From: Acinetobacter sp. Ac_5812
GTDB taxonomy: Bacteria; Pseudomonadota; Gammaproteobacteria; Pseudomonadales; Moraxellaceae
Direction: 5' to 3'
Length of the DNA: 64,000 nt
Assembly (NCBI RefSeq): GCF_013072695.1
Contig: NZ_LXUK01000017.1
Location: 111,086-175,085 of the forward strand
In this document: one piece after another, positions 1-7,490 of the stretch
Position numbering within the stretch: the first letter of the stretch is position 1
How the letters are laid out: each line of letters opens with the position of its first letter
Position numbers and translations under genes: made by a program
Notes under the pieces: model-generated
Seen by the model: the letters and a program-made list of their open reading frames with translations, nothing else
What the model was told of the DNA's origin: nothing
Database searches by the model: none

Positions 1-1
1 T

Positions 2-91
2 TTTATGCCGCGGGATGGACTGCTGGCTGGGATGCAAACTGAGCGCAATCAGACTATAAATGTGCCAACCAAGGTCACAGAATCGTCTTAG
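2..91 (+). CDS. C-terminal end of an unidentified protein (partial)
   Basis: An open frame enters from the left edge and stops at 89-91 (TAG), 20 bases before a clear terminator hairpin, which suggests a real gene end. Only about 29 residues are visible and no family can be recognised. The other two plus frames stop earlier (at 40-42 and 55-57), so the frame choice rests only on the stop-terminator spacing. The fragment could also be non-coding. Confidence 0.3.
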   Translation, partial: FMPRDGLLAGMQTERNQTINVPTKVTESS

Positions 92-110
92 TGGAAAGAA
101 ATGAATCTGA

Positions 111-145
111 AAAGGTGCTTGCTCGTCATTAGAAGCACCTTTTTC
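111..145 (+). terminator. Rho-independent terminator
   Basis: The stem AAGGTGCTT pairs with AAGCACCTT around a loop of about 11 bases and is followed by a T-rich tail. It would end the transcript entering from the left edge. Confidence 0.75.
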
Positions 146-302
146 TTTGAAGGCTTTAAAAGGTTCCACGTGGAGCATAAAATTTTTAGGCATGGGGAGG
201 ATTATTTTTAAGCTTTGTTGCAAAGTGTATTTATTCAGGCTTATTTAAATTGAAATGCGCTAGTATTTTGAGTGAGTCCATAATAAAGGAAGGATGATCA
301 GA

Positions 303-674
303 ATGAAGACGGTTGCTGAATGGGTTAAACAGGCAAAATCAGAGATTGAAAATCTAAGCCCAGATCAAGTTGAACAAGAGTTGGCCTCAGGACAGGCAAT
401 TCTGGTTGATGTGCGAGATGCAGAAGAGCGTGTTGCTGGAACAATACCAAGCGCATTGCATATCTCTCGTGGCACTTTAGAATTCGCTGCTGATCCGAGT
501 AGTCCGATGTATCGGTCTGAATTACAACCGAATAGTAGAACCATTCTACATTGTGCAGGTGGGGGACGTTCGGCCTTAGCGGTGAAGACCTTGCAGGCAT
601 TGGGCTATCGTAATGTGGCACACCTTGATGGCGGCTTTAAAGCATGGGTAGAGGCGAATAAACCCGTGATTTAA
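303..674 (+). CDS. Rhodanese-like domain protein
   Basis: A single-domain rhodanese (sulfurtransferase fold) of 123 residues, about the usual size for a stand-alone domain. The active-site loop is visible near residue 82 as HCAGGGRSA: a nucleophilic Cys and the CxxxxR geometry that cradles a persulfide. The upstream VDVRDAEE element and the C-terminal HLDGGFKAW motif are also typical. It has no signal peptide and is probably cytosolic. An in-frame ATG lies at 294, but AAGGAAGG sits right against it, while 303 has a normal spacing of about 9 bases, so 303 is preferred. The sulfur acceptor cannot be told from sequence. It is followed by a terminator shared with the opposing tRNA genes. Confidence 0.85.
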   Translation: MKTVAEWVKQAKSEIENLSPDQVEQELASGQAILVDVRDAEERVAGTIPSALHISRGTLEFAADPSSPMYRSELQPNSRTILHCAGGGRSALAVKTLQALGYRNVAHLDGGFKAWVEANKPVI

Positions 675-700
675 AAAATAGATTAAACTAAAGCACAAGA

Positions 701-733
701 AAAAAGCCCTAATCTTTCGACTAGGGCTTTTTT
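701..733. terminator. Bidirectional terminator between rhodanese and tRNA-Gly genes
   Basis: AAAAAGCCCTA pairs with TAGGGCTTTTT with an A-run before and a T-run after, so it can act on both strands. It would end the rhodanese transcript and the leftward tRNA transcript. Confidence 0.8.
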
Positions 734-738
734 GAATC

Positions 739-814
739 TGGAGCGGGAAAGGAGACTCGAACTCCCGACCCCAACCTTGGCAAGGTTATGCTCTACCAAC
801 TGAGCTATTCCCGC
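739..814 (-). tRNA. tRNA-Gly (GCC), CCA encoded
   Basis: The minus strand folds as a standard tRNA: acceptor stem GCGGGAA/TTCCCGC, D-arm AGCTCAGTTGGTAGAGC, anticodon loop containing GCC, and T-arm with GTTCGAGTC. It resembles E. coli glyV-type tRNA-Gly closely. The 3' CCA is encoded (TGG at 739-741 on the plus strand). It is the second of two nearly identical copies in the leftward transcription unit. Confidence 0.97.
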
Positions 815-855
815 TAATTGAGCAGTTTTTACGAAAACTTACACTAAAAAATTTG

Positions 856-928
856 AGCGGGAAAGGAGACTCGAACTCCCGACCCCAACCTTGGCAAGGT
901 TATGCTCTACCAACTGAGCTATTCCCGC
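856..928 (-). tRNA. tRNA-Gly (GCC), CCA not encoded
   Basis: The 73-base body is the same as the neighbouring tRNA-Gly (742-814), with anticodon GCC. After the discriminator base this copy reads CAA rather than CCA, so the 3' end would have to be completed by tRNA nucleotidyltransferase. A 41-base spacer separates the two genes. A good promoter lies just upstream, so both are probably cotranscribed. Confidence 0.97.
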
Positions 929-937
929 ATGCCGTGT

Positions 938-965
938 ATAATACATTATGCAAAAATAGGGTCAA
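938..965 (-). promoter_or_regulatory. Sigma-70 promoter of the tRNA-Gly pair
   Basis: On the minus strand TTGACC (plus 960-965) is followed by a 16-base spacer and TATTAT (plus 938-943). The tRNA 5' end lies 9 bases beyond the -10 box, so the mature end is close to the transcription start. Confidence 0.75.
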
Positions 966-1118
966 TAATTTTATGCAAAGAAATTGATTATTTGCATAAA
1001 ATTAAAGCACTTTCATGCAAAAAAAGCAGGATAAAGCAAATTTTTGTACAAAAGTTTCCCTCAGATTGCGCTCATGTATACTAATGAGCTATCTCAATCT
1101 GACCTTACAGAGTGACTG

Positions 1119-1427
1119 ATGAACTTAGAACAACAGTTGATTGAACATTTAAACACGCTCGCACCGACCCATCTTGAAGTGATTAATGAGTCGGCAGGGC
1201 ATGGCGGATATTTCCCAGGTAAAGAGTCACACTTTAAAGTCATCGTGGTAAGTGATGAATTTCAAGGACTACGTTTAGTACAACGTCACCAAAAAATTTA
1301 TGCCGTTGCAGCGGAGTTGATGAGTCCTGGTCGAATCCATGCACTTGCGATTCATGCTTATATACCTAGCGAATGGCAAGGCCAAGCACCTGCCAGCCCT
1401 GAATGTGCACACGCACCAAAAAGCTAA
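1119..1427 (+). CDS. BolA family protein
   Basis: A 102-residue protein with the BolA class II KH-like fold: N-terminal helix (LNTLAPTHLEVINES), a conserved HFKVIVVSDEF strand, the helical RLVQRHQKIYAVAAEL stretch, and HALAIHAYIP near the end, where the conserved C-terminal His lies. BolA proteins work with monothiol glutaredoxins in Fe-S cluster handling and may bind DNA. Whether this copy is BolA or the IbaG-type paralogue cannot be settled here. The C-terminal tail with PECAHAPKS is beyond the core fold. It lies 9 bases before a SirB-like gene, probably in one operon. Confidence 0.88.
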   Translation: MNLEQQLIEHLNTLAPTHLEVINESAGHGGYFPGKESHFKVIVVSDEFQGLRLVQRHQKIYAVAAELMSPGRIHALAIHAYIPSEWQGQAPASPECAHAPKS

Positions 1428-1436
1428 GGATCAATG

Positions 1437-1829
1437 ATGGATATCCATTTACTCACTAAAATTGTGCATATGTCTGCAGTGAGCTTATTGATCATTGCTT
1501 TTGTATTACGTGGTTCAACACTCTTTGTTGGTGTACAAGATCAACAACCCAATCCAAAAGCACGTAAAGGCTTGGTGGGTTTGCAACATCTGGCTTTGAC
1601 CTTAATTATTGTGACGGGTGCGGTTTTACTGTTCAAGAATAACTTTGAGGTGCAGCCTTGGTTCTACGCCAAAGTGATTTTATTTTTTGTGTTGTGGTCT
1701 TCTTTGATTAAAACCTATAAAAAGGACAGTAGCATTTTATTGGAACAACGCCGTGCAGGATTACTCATCGGGACGGTGGCGATGGTGGGGATTCTCGGTT
1801 TGGTGATGATTAAGCCGGTTTTTGCCTGA
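1437..1829 (+). CDS. SirB family inner-membrane protein
   Basis: A 130-residue protein with four hydrophobic segments (about residues 8-27, 45-63, 74-92 and 108-128). It matches the SirB family: N-terminal LLTKIVHMSAVSLLI, the RG motif after TM1, and the HLALTLIIVTGA segment. The family's biochemical role is not established; the name comes from an early Salmonella link to invasion genes. An ATG at 1434 is possible, but AGGA at 1427-1430 is better spaced for 1437. It follows the BolA gene closely. Confidence 0.82.
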   Translation: MDIHLLTKIVHMSAVSLLIIAFVLRGSTLFVGVQDQQPNPKARKGLVGLQHLALTLIIVTGAVLLFKNNFEVQPWFYAKVILFFVLWSSLIKTYKKDSSILLEQRRAGLLIGTVAMVGILGLVMIKPVFA

Positions 1830-1911
1830 TTGTTTGACACATTGTTTGAGTAATTGTTTTGTCACTAGGTTAAACTGCGTGCAGTTTACAAAAATATTAT
1901 AGAGGGAAATC

Positions 1912-2754
1912 ATGTTAACGCGTGTGGTGTTTAACCAAAAAGGTGGTGTGGGGAAATCAAGTATTACAGTCAATCTCGCTGCGATTAGCGCGAAACAGGG
2001 ATTCAGAACCTTGGTGATTGACCTTGATCCACAAGCGAATTCAAGCCAATACCTTTTAGGTGAAGATGCAACCTATTCTGCTGACAAAGCAGCATTAGAG
2101 CCAAACATTGAAAACTTCTTTGATGATATTTTAGGGAGTACGCAGCAAAAGGGCTTGATCGGCAATGCGATTGGTTCAATCCTGAAAGCACCACGTGGCA
2201 AAGGTTTGGATAGTTATGTACATCGGACTACTTTTGACAATCTGGATGTGATTCCTGCAAGCCCAAGCCTAGGTGCATTAGAGCATGCACTAGAAAGTAA
2301 ACACAAAATTTATAAATTACGTGATTCGATTCAGTCTCTCAGTGCACGCTATGACCGTATCTTTATTGATACACCGCCCGCGTTTAACTTCTTTACTTTA
2401 TCTGCATTAATTTCAGCAGATCGCGTGCTGATTCCGTTTGATTGTGACGTGTTTTCAAAACGTGCGTTACAAACTTTGATTGAAAATGTGCTCGAAACCC
2501 AAGATGATCATAATGATCGCTTGGAGATTGAGGGAATTGTGGTCAATCAGTTCCAATCTCAGGCAAAATTACCTCGTGAAGTGGTTCAACAGTTAAAAGA
2601 TGAAGGTTTGCCTGTGCTGGATAGCATGTTGCCGCCATCGATCTTGATGAAAGAATCACATCAAAAGAATTTACCCTTGATTCATTTGGCATCTGACCAC
2701 AAATTGACCGTCGCTTATGTGACCCTGTTCAATGAGATTGAATCAAAGAAATAA
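1912..2754 (+). CDS. ParA family ATPase (orphan)
   Basis: A 280-residue MinD/ParA-type ATPase. The deviant Walker A motif KGGVGKSS starts near residue 10, the switch-I region VIDLDPQANSS follows near 39, and the Walker B-like FIDTPPAF is near 153. The N-terminus has no DNA-binding domain, as in chromosomal or small ParA proteins. No ParB gene adjoins it, so it is not an obvious chromosome-partition pair. It is followed 9 bases later by a lipoprotein gene, which hints at a role in positioning something at the envelope; that is inference only. Confidence 0.87.
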   Translation: MLTRVVFNQKGGVGKSSITVNLAAISAKQGFRTLVIDLDPQANSSQYLLGEDATYSADKAALEPNIENFFDDILGSTQQKGLIGNAIGSILKAPRGKGLDSYVHRTTFDNLDVIPASPSLGALEHALESKHKIYKLRDSIQSLSARYDRIFIDTPPAFNFFTLSALISADRVLIPFDCDVFSKRALQTLIENVLETQDDHNDRLEIEGIVVNQFQSQAKLPREVVQQLKDEGLPVLDSMLPPSILMKESHQKNLPLIHLASDHKLTVAYVTLFNEIESKK

Positions 2755-2763
2755 GAGAATCTT

Positions 2764-3153
2764 ATGAAACGCTTATATTGGATGCCTGTTTTGGCAGCGA
2801 GCATGTTATTGGGTGCATGTGCATCAACGGTTAAGCCAGCTTATGTATCGCCGACACAATATCAAGCACTGAATTGCCAGCAGTTGCAAGCCGAGTACAA
2901 CCGTATTCAGCTTTATATCGAAAATGGTGTGCAAACGCCAAAACGTACAGGTGTGGGTGTCGGTCTTGGCCTTGGTGGTGGCTGGGGCAGAGGCGGTTGG
3001 GGCTTTGGTCCATCGATCTCGGTCAATATGGGACAGTCGATGAATACCAAAAATACTGAACTTGCCAATGTATTAGGCCAACAAGATGCGATTGTACAGG
3101 CAGCAAAATTTAAAGGTTGCCCAATCATTGTAAAACAACGCCCAAAATCGTAA
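2764..3153 (+). CDS. Glycine-rich lipoprotein of unknown function
   Basis: A 129-residue protein with a signal peptide ending in the lipobox LGAC, so Cys19 should be lipidated. The mature part has one Cys-containing segment (ALNCQQLQAEYNRIQLYIENG), then a short glycine/tryptophan-rich stretch (about residues 63-83), and a C-terminal KGCPIIVKQRPKS. The two further cysteines might pair in the periplasm. The family is not recognised. It is translated just after the ParA-type ATPase and is probably in its operon. A hairpin follows the stop codon. Confidence 0.8.
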   Translation: MKRLYWMPVLAASMLLGACASTVKPAYVSPTQYQALNCQQLQAEYNRIQLYIENGVQTPKRTGVGVGLGLGGGWGRGGWGFGPSISVNMGQSMNTKNTELANVLGQQDAIVQAAKFKGCPIIVKQRPKS

Positions 3154-3162
3154 ATTTTGAGA

Positions 3163-3194
3163 ACTGATCGTCATCGCACAAGATGGCGGTCAGT
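3163..3194 (+). terminator. Hairpin after ParA-lipoprotein genes, possible terminator
   Basis: ACTGATCGTCATC pairs with GATGGCGGTCAGT (13 pairs including two G-U) around a 6-base loop, 9 bases after the lipoprotein stop. The tail is AACTAAATTA, not a T-run, so termination is uncertain. Confidence 0.45.
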
Positions 3195-3363
3195 AACTAA
3201 ATTATAGCAAAATGTTTCAAAATATAATGATAAAAATCAAATAATTGAATTGGTAATGCCCCGCAACTTACTGATTTGTCTCGTTCAGCCACACTGCTAA
3301 AATTTGTGTTTTTGCCCTAAATTCGTTTAAGGTGGCGCCCATGTATAGTCGTTCGGTATGTAT

Positions 3364-3954
3364 ATGATTGAGAGTTGGTTTTTTGTTTTGGCGATGTTGG
3401 CGGTATTGTTAATACCAGGTCCGACCAATGCTTTGCTTGCCAGTGCAACACATCAACACGGTGTACCTAAAACGATGACTTTTATCCCAATTGAATGGTT
3501 GGGTTATCTGTATGGCATTAGTTTATGGGCGCTTTTCATTCATTTATTTGATCCGATTTGGCCTGCAATTGGCGCAATTCTACATACGCTCAGTTTGCTC
3601 TATGTGCTGTGGATGGCATTCCATCTGTGGAAAGGCTCACACCTACAAAAACTAGATCAACATCACCAACATATCCGTAAAAGACAGCTGTTTCTCTCAA
3701 CCTTGAAAAATCCGAAAACAGTCTTGTTGGCCTCTGGTATTTTTCCAAGTGAAACATGGAACTCGATTGAGCAAGCCGCGCTGGTTTTTGCGATTTTTAG
3801 TCTTATTTTGATTCCAGTCAGTATTTTCTGGATGCTGTTTGGACGTGCTTTACTGGCGGGAAGTTTGGTGGGAATCAAAGCCGATCATCTATATAAAGGA
3901 TCGGCCATGTTATTACTGATTTGTATGCTGCCAATGATCTTTCGTTTGTTTTAA
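3364..3954 (+). CDS. LysE/RhtB family exporter
   Basis: An integral membrane protein of about 196 residues with the LysE family signature PGPTNALLAS after TM1 and around six hydrophobic segments. The mid-protein LSTLKNPKTVLLASGIFP is the conserved 'NPK' region of the family. Members export amino acids or related metabolites; the substrate here is unknown. No good ribosome site precedes either ATG 3358 or ATG 3364. A tiny ORF (3341-3367) with a better site overlaps 3364 as ATGA, so 3364 may be reached by coupling. It converges on the DedA gene with only 16 bases between stops. Confidence 0.8.
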   Translation: MIESWFFVLAMLAVLLIPGPTNALLASATHQHGVPKTMTFIPIEWLGYLYGISLWALFIHLFDPIWPAIGAILHTLSLLYVLWMAFHLWKGSHLQKLDQHHQHIRKRQLFLSTLKNPKTVLLASGIFPSETWNSIEQAALVFAIFSLILIPVSIFWMLFGRALLAGSLVGIKADHLYKGSAMLLLICMLPMIFRLF

Positions 3955-3970
3955 ACTAAGCTTCAATTTA

Positions 3971-4606
3971 TTACGCTTTGGCGCCCTTCATTTTCTGGCG
4001 AATGAAGCCAATCACACCCGGTAATACACTGATAATAATGATACCGAAAATGAGATGGGTAAAATTATCTTTCACGATTGGCATATTTCCGAATAAATAG
4101 CCAAGCGTAATGAACGATGCGATCCAGCAAAATGCACCCACGACGTTATAGGTCAAGAAGTACTTATAGTTCATACTGCCAGCACCCGCCACAAAAGGAG
4201 CGAAGGTACGCGCAAAAGGCACAAAGCGGGCAAAAATAATAGTTTTACCGCCGTGACGTTGAAAGAATGCTTGGGTTTTAAGCAAATGTTGTTTATTGAT
4301 AAAACGTGAATTGGTTTCAAATACGCGTGGACCCACGTAACGGCCAATATGATAGTTTAAGGTGTCACCTAAAACGGCGGCGATAAATAATAGAATGCCA
4401 AGCACCCATGGATCCATTGCACCTGTAGACGCTGCTAATGCACCAGCTGCAAATAACAAGCTATCTCCTGGTAAAAATGGCATCACCACCAAACCAGTTT
4501 CAACAAAAATAATTAAGAATAAAATGGCATAAATCCAAACGCCATAATTGGTAATAAATTCTAAAAGGTGTTCGTCAACGTGCAGAATAAAATCAATGAG
4601 TTCCAT
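3971..4606 (-). CDS. DedA family membrane protein
   Basis: A 211-residue polytopic protein of the DedA/SNARE-associated (VTT domain) family. Seen are the ETGLVVMPFLPGDSLL motif near residue 36 and the FARFVPFARTFAPFVAGAG segment near residue 125, which carries the conserved basic and proline positions. DedA proteins are now linked to phospholipid scrambling, including undecaprenyl-phosphate recycling, and to membrane potential; which role applies here is not shown. The C-terminus is short and basic. It is transcribed alone, convergent with the LysE gene. Confidence 0.9.
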   Translation of the reverse strand: MELIDFILHVDEHLLEFITNYGVWIYAILFLIIFVETGLVVMPFLPGDSLLFAAGALAASTGAMDPWVLGILLFIAAVLGDTLNYHIGRYVGPRVFETNSRFINKQHLLKTQAFFQRHGGKTIIFARFVPFARTFAPFVAGAGSMNYKYFLTYNVVGAFCWIASFITLGYLFGNMPIVKDNFTHLIFGIIIISVLPGVIGFIRQKMKGAKA

Positions 4607-4843
4607 GGAGGTGTTAACACTATGAATGTGGACTAAATCCTAGCAGCGCCTCTGTAGAAAGTCAGTATAAAAAGCAAATTAATTGGTAACTTTTCAGAAC
4701 AGATGAGGAGAGGGCTTGAGGCAGAAAAATATTCTTATTGTTGCAAATAAGGAACGATATGTTAACTAAATTGGTGTTTATTGCAAAATTAAAGCTACAT
4801 AAACTGCTAGCATGTTAAAAAACAAACAGTGTGGAAATTGATT

Positions 4844-5260
4844 ATGTTTAATCCGAATGTTGTTGTAAAAAATATCGTAACACAGTCTGGCGTGGCCAAT
4901 GTTGTGACTTTGATTGCGCGTTTGTTATTGGCTTATATTTTTCTTGTTGCAGGTTGGGGCAAGATCGTAGGCTATGCGGGTACAGTGAGTTATATGGAAT
5001 CCATGGGTGTTCCAGGTGCGTTATTACCTTTGGTGATCTTGGTTGAGTTTGGTGGTGGCTTGGCTCTACTATTTGGTTTCCAAACACGTTTTGCATCTTT
5101 GGGTTTAGGTCTTTTTAGTATTATTACAGCCTTTATCTTCCATGCTGGTGCAGAAGATGCGATTAACTTTATGAAGAACTTTGCGATGGCAGGTGGCTTC
5201 TTTATGTTGATGCTCTATGGTGCAGGTCGTATTAGCCTCGATCATCTGATTGAAAAATAA
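4844..5260 (+). CDS. DoxX family membrane protein
   Basis: A DoxX-type protein of about 138 residues with four hydrophobic helices. The family pattern LIARLLLAYIFLVAGWGKI opens the domain, followed by MGVPGALLPLVILVEFGGGLALL and a C-terminal FAMAGGFFMLMLYGAG. DoxX proteins are small inner-membrane proteins associated with quinone or redox stress; this one has no obvious partner. A GTG at 4829 is in frame, but ATG 4844 with GGAA upstream gives the normal length. A GC-rich hairpin follows. Confidence 0.85.
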   Translation: MFNPNVVVKNIVTQSGVANVVTLIARLLLAYIFLVAGWGKIVGYAGTVSYMESMGVPGALLPLVILVEFGGGLALLFGFQTRFASLGLGLFSIITAFIFHAGAEDAINFMKNFAMAGGFFMLMLYGAGRISLDHLIEK

Positions 5261-5278
5261 TAAGCTCATCAGAGCTTG

Positions 5279-5298
5279 CCCCGCGCTCAGTCGCGGGG
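5279..5298 (+). terminator. GC-rich hairpin after DoxX gene
   Basis: CCCCGCG pairs with CGCGGGG around a 6-base loop, followed by TTAAATT. A weaker AAGCTC/GAGCTT hairpin lies just before it. Likely terminator with a poor T-run. Confidence 0.6.
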
Positions 5299-5398
5299 TT
5301 AAATTCGTATGTCTCACTCGCTTACTTACAAACTGAAGCCGACAGCCGTGCTTATTTCTGTTTAGATCATAAATGGTTAAAACAAATAGGACATGAAA

Positions 5399-5770
5399 AT
5401 GAAAAAAATGTTGATCAGTTGTGGGTTGGTGGTCGTTACAGGTTTATCAAGCCTAGCATGGGCAGGTAAGGATGATCATGTATTGGTACAGGAAGCGGCA
5501 AAGAATGTGGTGACCGTAAGCCAAGTCGCGAAATTGGCCGATGAAACCGGTGTCACTCTGACTGGCCAGATTAGCAAACATCTGCAAAGCGACCATTATG
5601 AGTTTAAAGATTCGAGCGGTACGATCAGCGTTGAAATTGATGATGATCTTTGGCATCAAGCAGGGTTAAAAGTGGGTGATCATGTACGTTTAGTGGGTGA
5701 AGTGGATACCCATCGCTATAAACCAACCGATATCGAAGTGATTAAAATCGAAAAATATTCGCATCGATAA
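5399..5770 (+). CDS. Periplasmic BOF-domain protein (YgiW/YdeI family)
   Basis: A 123-residue secreted protein: the signal peptide ends around LSSLAWAG, and the mature part is a bacterial OB-fold (BOF) domain with VTLTGQISKHL, YEFKDSSGTISVEIDDDLW and VGDHVRLVGEVD. Family members such as E. coli YgiW and Salmonella YdeI are periplasmic stress-tolerance proteins (cationic peptide and peroxide resistance, cation binding). The ATG at 5393 is too close to AGG at 5388-5390, so 5399 is preferred. It is followed by a bidirectional terminator. Confidence 0.85.
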   Translation: MKKMLISCGLVVVTGLSSLAWAGKDDHVLVQEAAKNVVTVSQVAKLADETGVTLTGQISKHLQSDHYEFKDSSGTISVEIDDDLWHQAGLKVGDHVRLVGEVDTHRYKPTDIEVIKIEKYSHR

Positions 5771-5776
5771 AAGTAT

Positions 5777-5807
5777 AAAAAAAGGAAGCTCAAGCTTCCT
5801 TTTTTTG
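5777..5807. terminator. Bidirectional terminator
   Basis: GGAAGCT and AGCTTCC form a stem flanked by A-run and T-run. It separates the BOF-protein gene from the opposing DUF445 gene. Confidence 0.8.
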
Positions 5808-5819
5808 ATGTCTGATGTT

Positions 5820-7058
5820 TTAGAGCATGAAATGGATTTGCATTTCCCCGACGAGGAAACCCAGTACAGCACCGACAATAATCAAAGACCATTCATCTTC
5901 TTTGAATGCGGGACGTAGCATCCCTTCAAATTCTTCTGGACTCAGTTTCTGCATCCGTTCAACCAGCGTATTGCGCACATTCATCGCATCTTCCGCATAA
6001 GACTCCACATAGCGCATGGTGTCTGGAAGTTGCTTGAGAATACGCTCTGCCACTTCGGTTTTCAGGTTTTGATATTTCTCACCACCAATCGCATAGACCA
6101 CCAATGGACGTACAATACCGGCCTGTAAATCGATTTCTTGTTTGACTTGACGACTCACTAACTCGATGACTTTGTCTGAATGTGTGCCTGAGAACAACTC
6201 TTCCATCATATTGCGTGAGGTCAGCAACTGTTTAGAAATGAGTGCGGCATAGTCAGCGGCGACTTCATTTTGACGTTTAATGAATAGACCCTGCCAAGTA
6301 TAACCCATGATCTTTTTTGGGTATAACGGACGGAACATCATTTGCAAGGCCATCCAGTCGCTAAAGAAGCCGACAAATCCACCAAACATCGGCAGCATCC
6401 ATGGATATTTACCTTGGGTCACGATCCAGCACAGCATTTGGACCACACCAATCGCAAAACCAAAGACGAAACCGACATTACTAAAGAATTTAAATTCCTG
6501 TTTGCCGACTTTCTTAAAGATTTCATTGAGCAGACGTTTATCCTTAAGCAGGTTGTTGATCACCATATGTTTGATGTCGAAGTACTTGGCAACGTCCTTC
6601 TGCACTTCACTCATAATGTGTTCAACAATCTCTGGTGCTTTGGCTTGAACACGCTTAATCAGTTTTTGTCGTGCAAACTCAGGCATGCCTTCCCATAGAC
6701 CGGGTTGGTATTGTTGTGCCACTTCACGGGTAATGTCCTCAGCCGCTGCCATCAATGGTTTTTCAATTTCTTGGGCAATACGTTTGGGGTCGAGTCGGGC
6801 AAAAATTTCTTCGGGTTTAATCAGCTTGGAGGTCATCAACTCCACTGCTGTGGTGGCCATCTTCTCTGCTTTACGGGGAACAATCCCTTGCCATCCGAGT
6901 GGAAGACCAAATAATCGCAACCCTTTAAACTCAAGTGGTGAGAACATCATTTGAATGGCAATAACCTTGGTTACATAACCAATAAAACCACTGATAAAGG
7001 GGATTGAAATATATAACCAGAAATTCTGTTGAAAATCCGCAATCATTTCTTGAAACAT
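5820..7058 (-). CDS. DUF445 family inner-membrane protein
   Basis: About 412 residues. An N-terminal membrane segment (FWLYISIPFISGFIGYVTKV) is followed by a long helical cytosolic or periplasmic part, a second hydrophobic hairpin near the middle (FVFGFAIGVVQMLCWIV and MFGGFVGFFSDWMALQMMF), and a C-terminal membrane helix (WSLIIVGAVLGFLVGEM). The repeated 'K.IAIQMMF.P' and 'DWMALQMMFRPLYP' elements are the two DUF445 signature repeats. Function is unknown. An upstream ATG at 7106 is in frame but has no ribosome site; ATG 7058 has AAAGGA about 12 bases upstream and is preferred. Confidence 0.82.
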   Translation of the reverse strand: MFQEMIADFQQNFWLYISIPFISGFIGYVTKVIAIQMMFSPLEFKGLRLFGLPLGWQGIVPRKAEKMATTAVELMTSKLIKPEEIFARLDPKRIAQEIEKPLMAAAEDITREVAQQYQPGLWEGMPEFARQKLIKRVQAKAPEIVEHIMSEVQKDVAKYFDIKHMVINNLLKDKRLLNEIFKKVGKQEFKFFSNVGFVFGFAIGVVQMLCWIVTQGKYPWMLPMFGGFVGFFSDWMALQMMFRPLYPKKIMGYTWQGLFIKRQNEVAADYAALISKQLLTSRNMMEELFSGTHSDKVIELVSRQVKQEIDLQAGIVRPLVVYAIGGEKYQNLKTEVAERILKQLPDTMRYVESYAEDAMNVRNTLVERMQKLSPEEFEGMLRPAFKEDEWSLIIVGAVLGFLVGEMQIHFML

Positions 7059-7490
7059 TATTTTATTGGTCCTTTCAAGTCCTAATTGTTGCTCGTGGTC
7101 GGGCAAGCGCTAGATGATAGTGAAATATTTTCGGTCATTGATGAAACACCAAGACCATTAATTTTTGAGTTACCCTTTAATTTTTCCTTTGAATCAGGAC
7201 ATCACAATCGTATAAAAAGGCAACGATGCTGTCGATTGAATACCTTTCCATGGTAATGCATATCTTGACTCGTCATCTTAGCACCAATTTTTGCTTTGTG
7301 TTGAGCAGAATGGGCAAGAATTATTGATTTAACTCTCCTTATTTTGTGCTTTGCTGTGAAATTTTAGTTTAAATATCAGTGTTGATTCAGCTGTTCAATG
7401 AAAAAACAAGATAGATGATGAATTGCGATGCGCCAAAGCGTGAAAAATGTTAGAATATGGCGCTTAATTCATTTGCCTTTAAGATGAACC
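7059..7490. other. Intergenic region between divergent DUF445 and guaA
   Basis: About 430 bases without a convincing gene on either strand. It should hold the promoters of both flanking genes. The only good element seen is an extended -10 box close to guaA. No riboswitch-like fold or strong hairpin was recognised. Confidence 0.5.
7448..7456 (+). promoter_or_regulatory. Extended -10 promoter element of guaA
   Basis: TGTTAGAAT matches an extended -10 (TGN followed by TAGAAT) 34 bases before the guaA ATG. No good -35 box is seen at the usual distance, which is consistent with an extended -10 promoter. Confidence 0.5.

Noticed and set aside
902..1084. A 60-codon ORF between the tRNA genes and the BolA gene
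   Set aside because: It begins inside the tRNA-Gly gene and spans its promoter; not coding.
6307..6954. Several plus-strand ORFs of about 70-118 codons opposite the DUF445 gene
   Set aside because: All are antisense to a clear gene and overlap each other in different frames.
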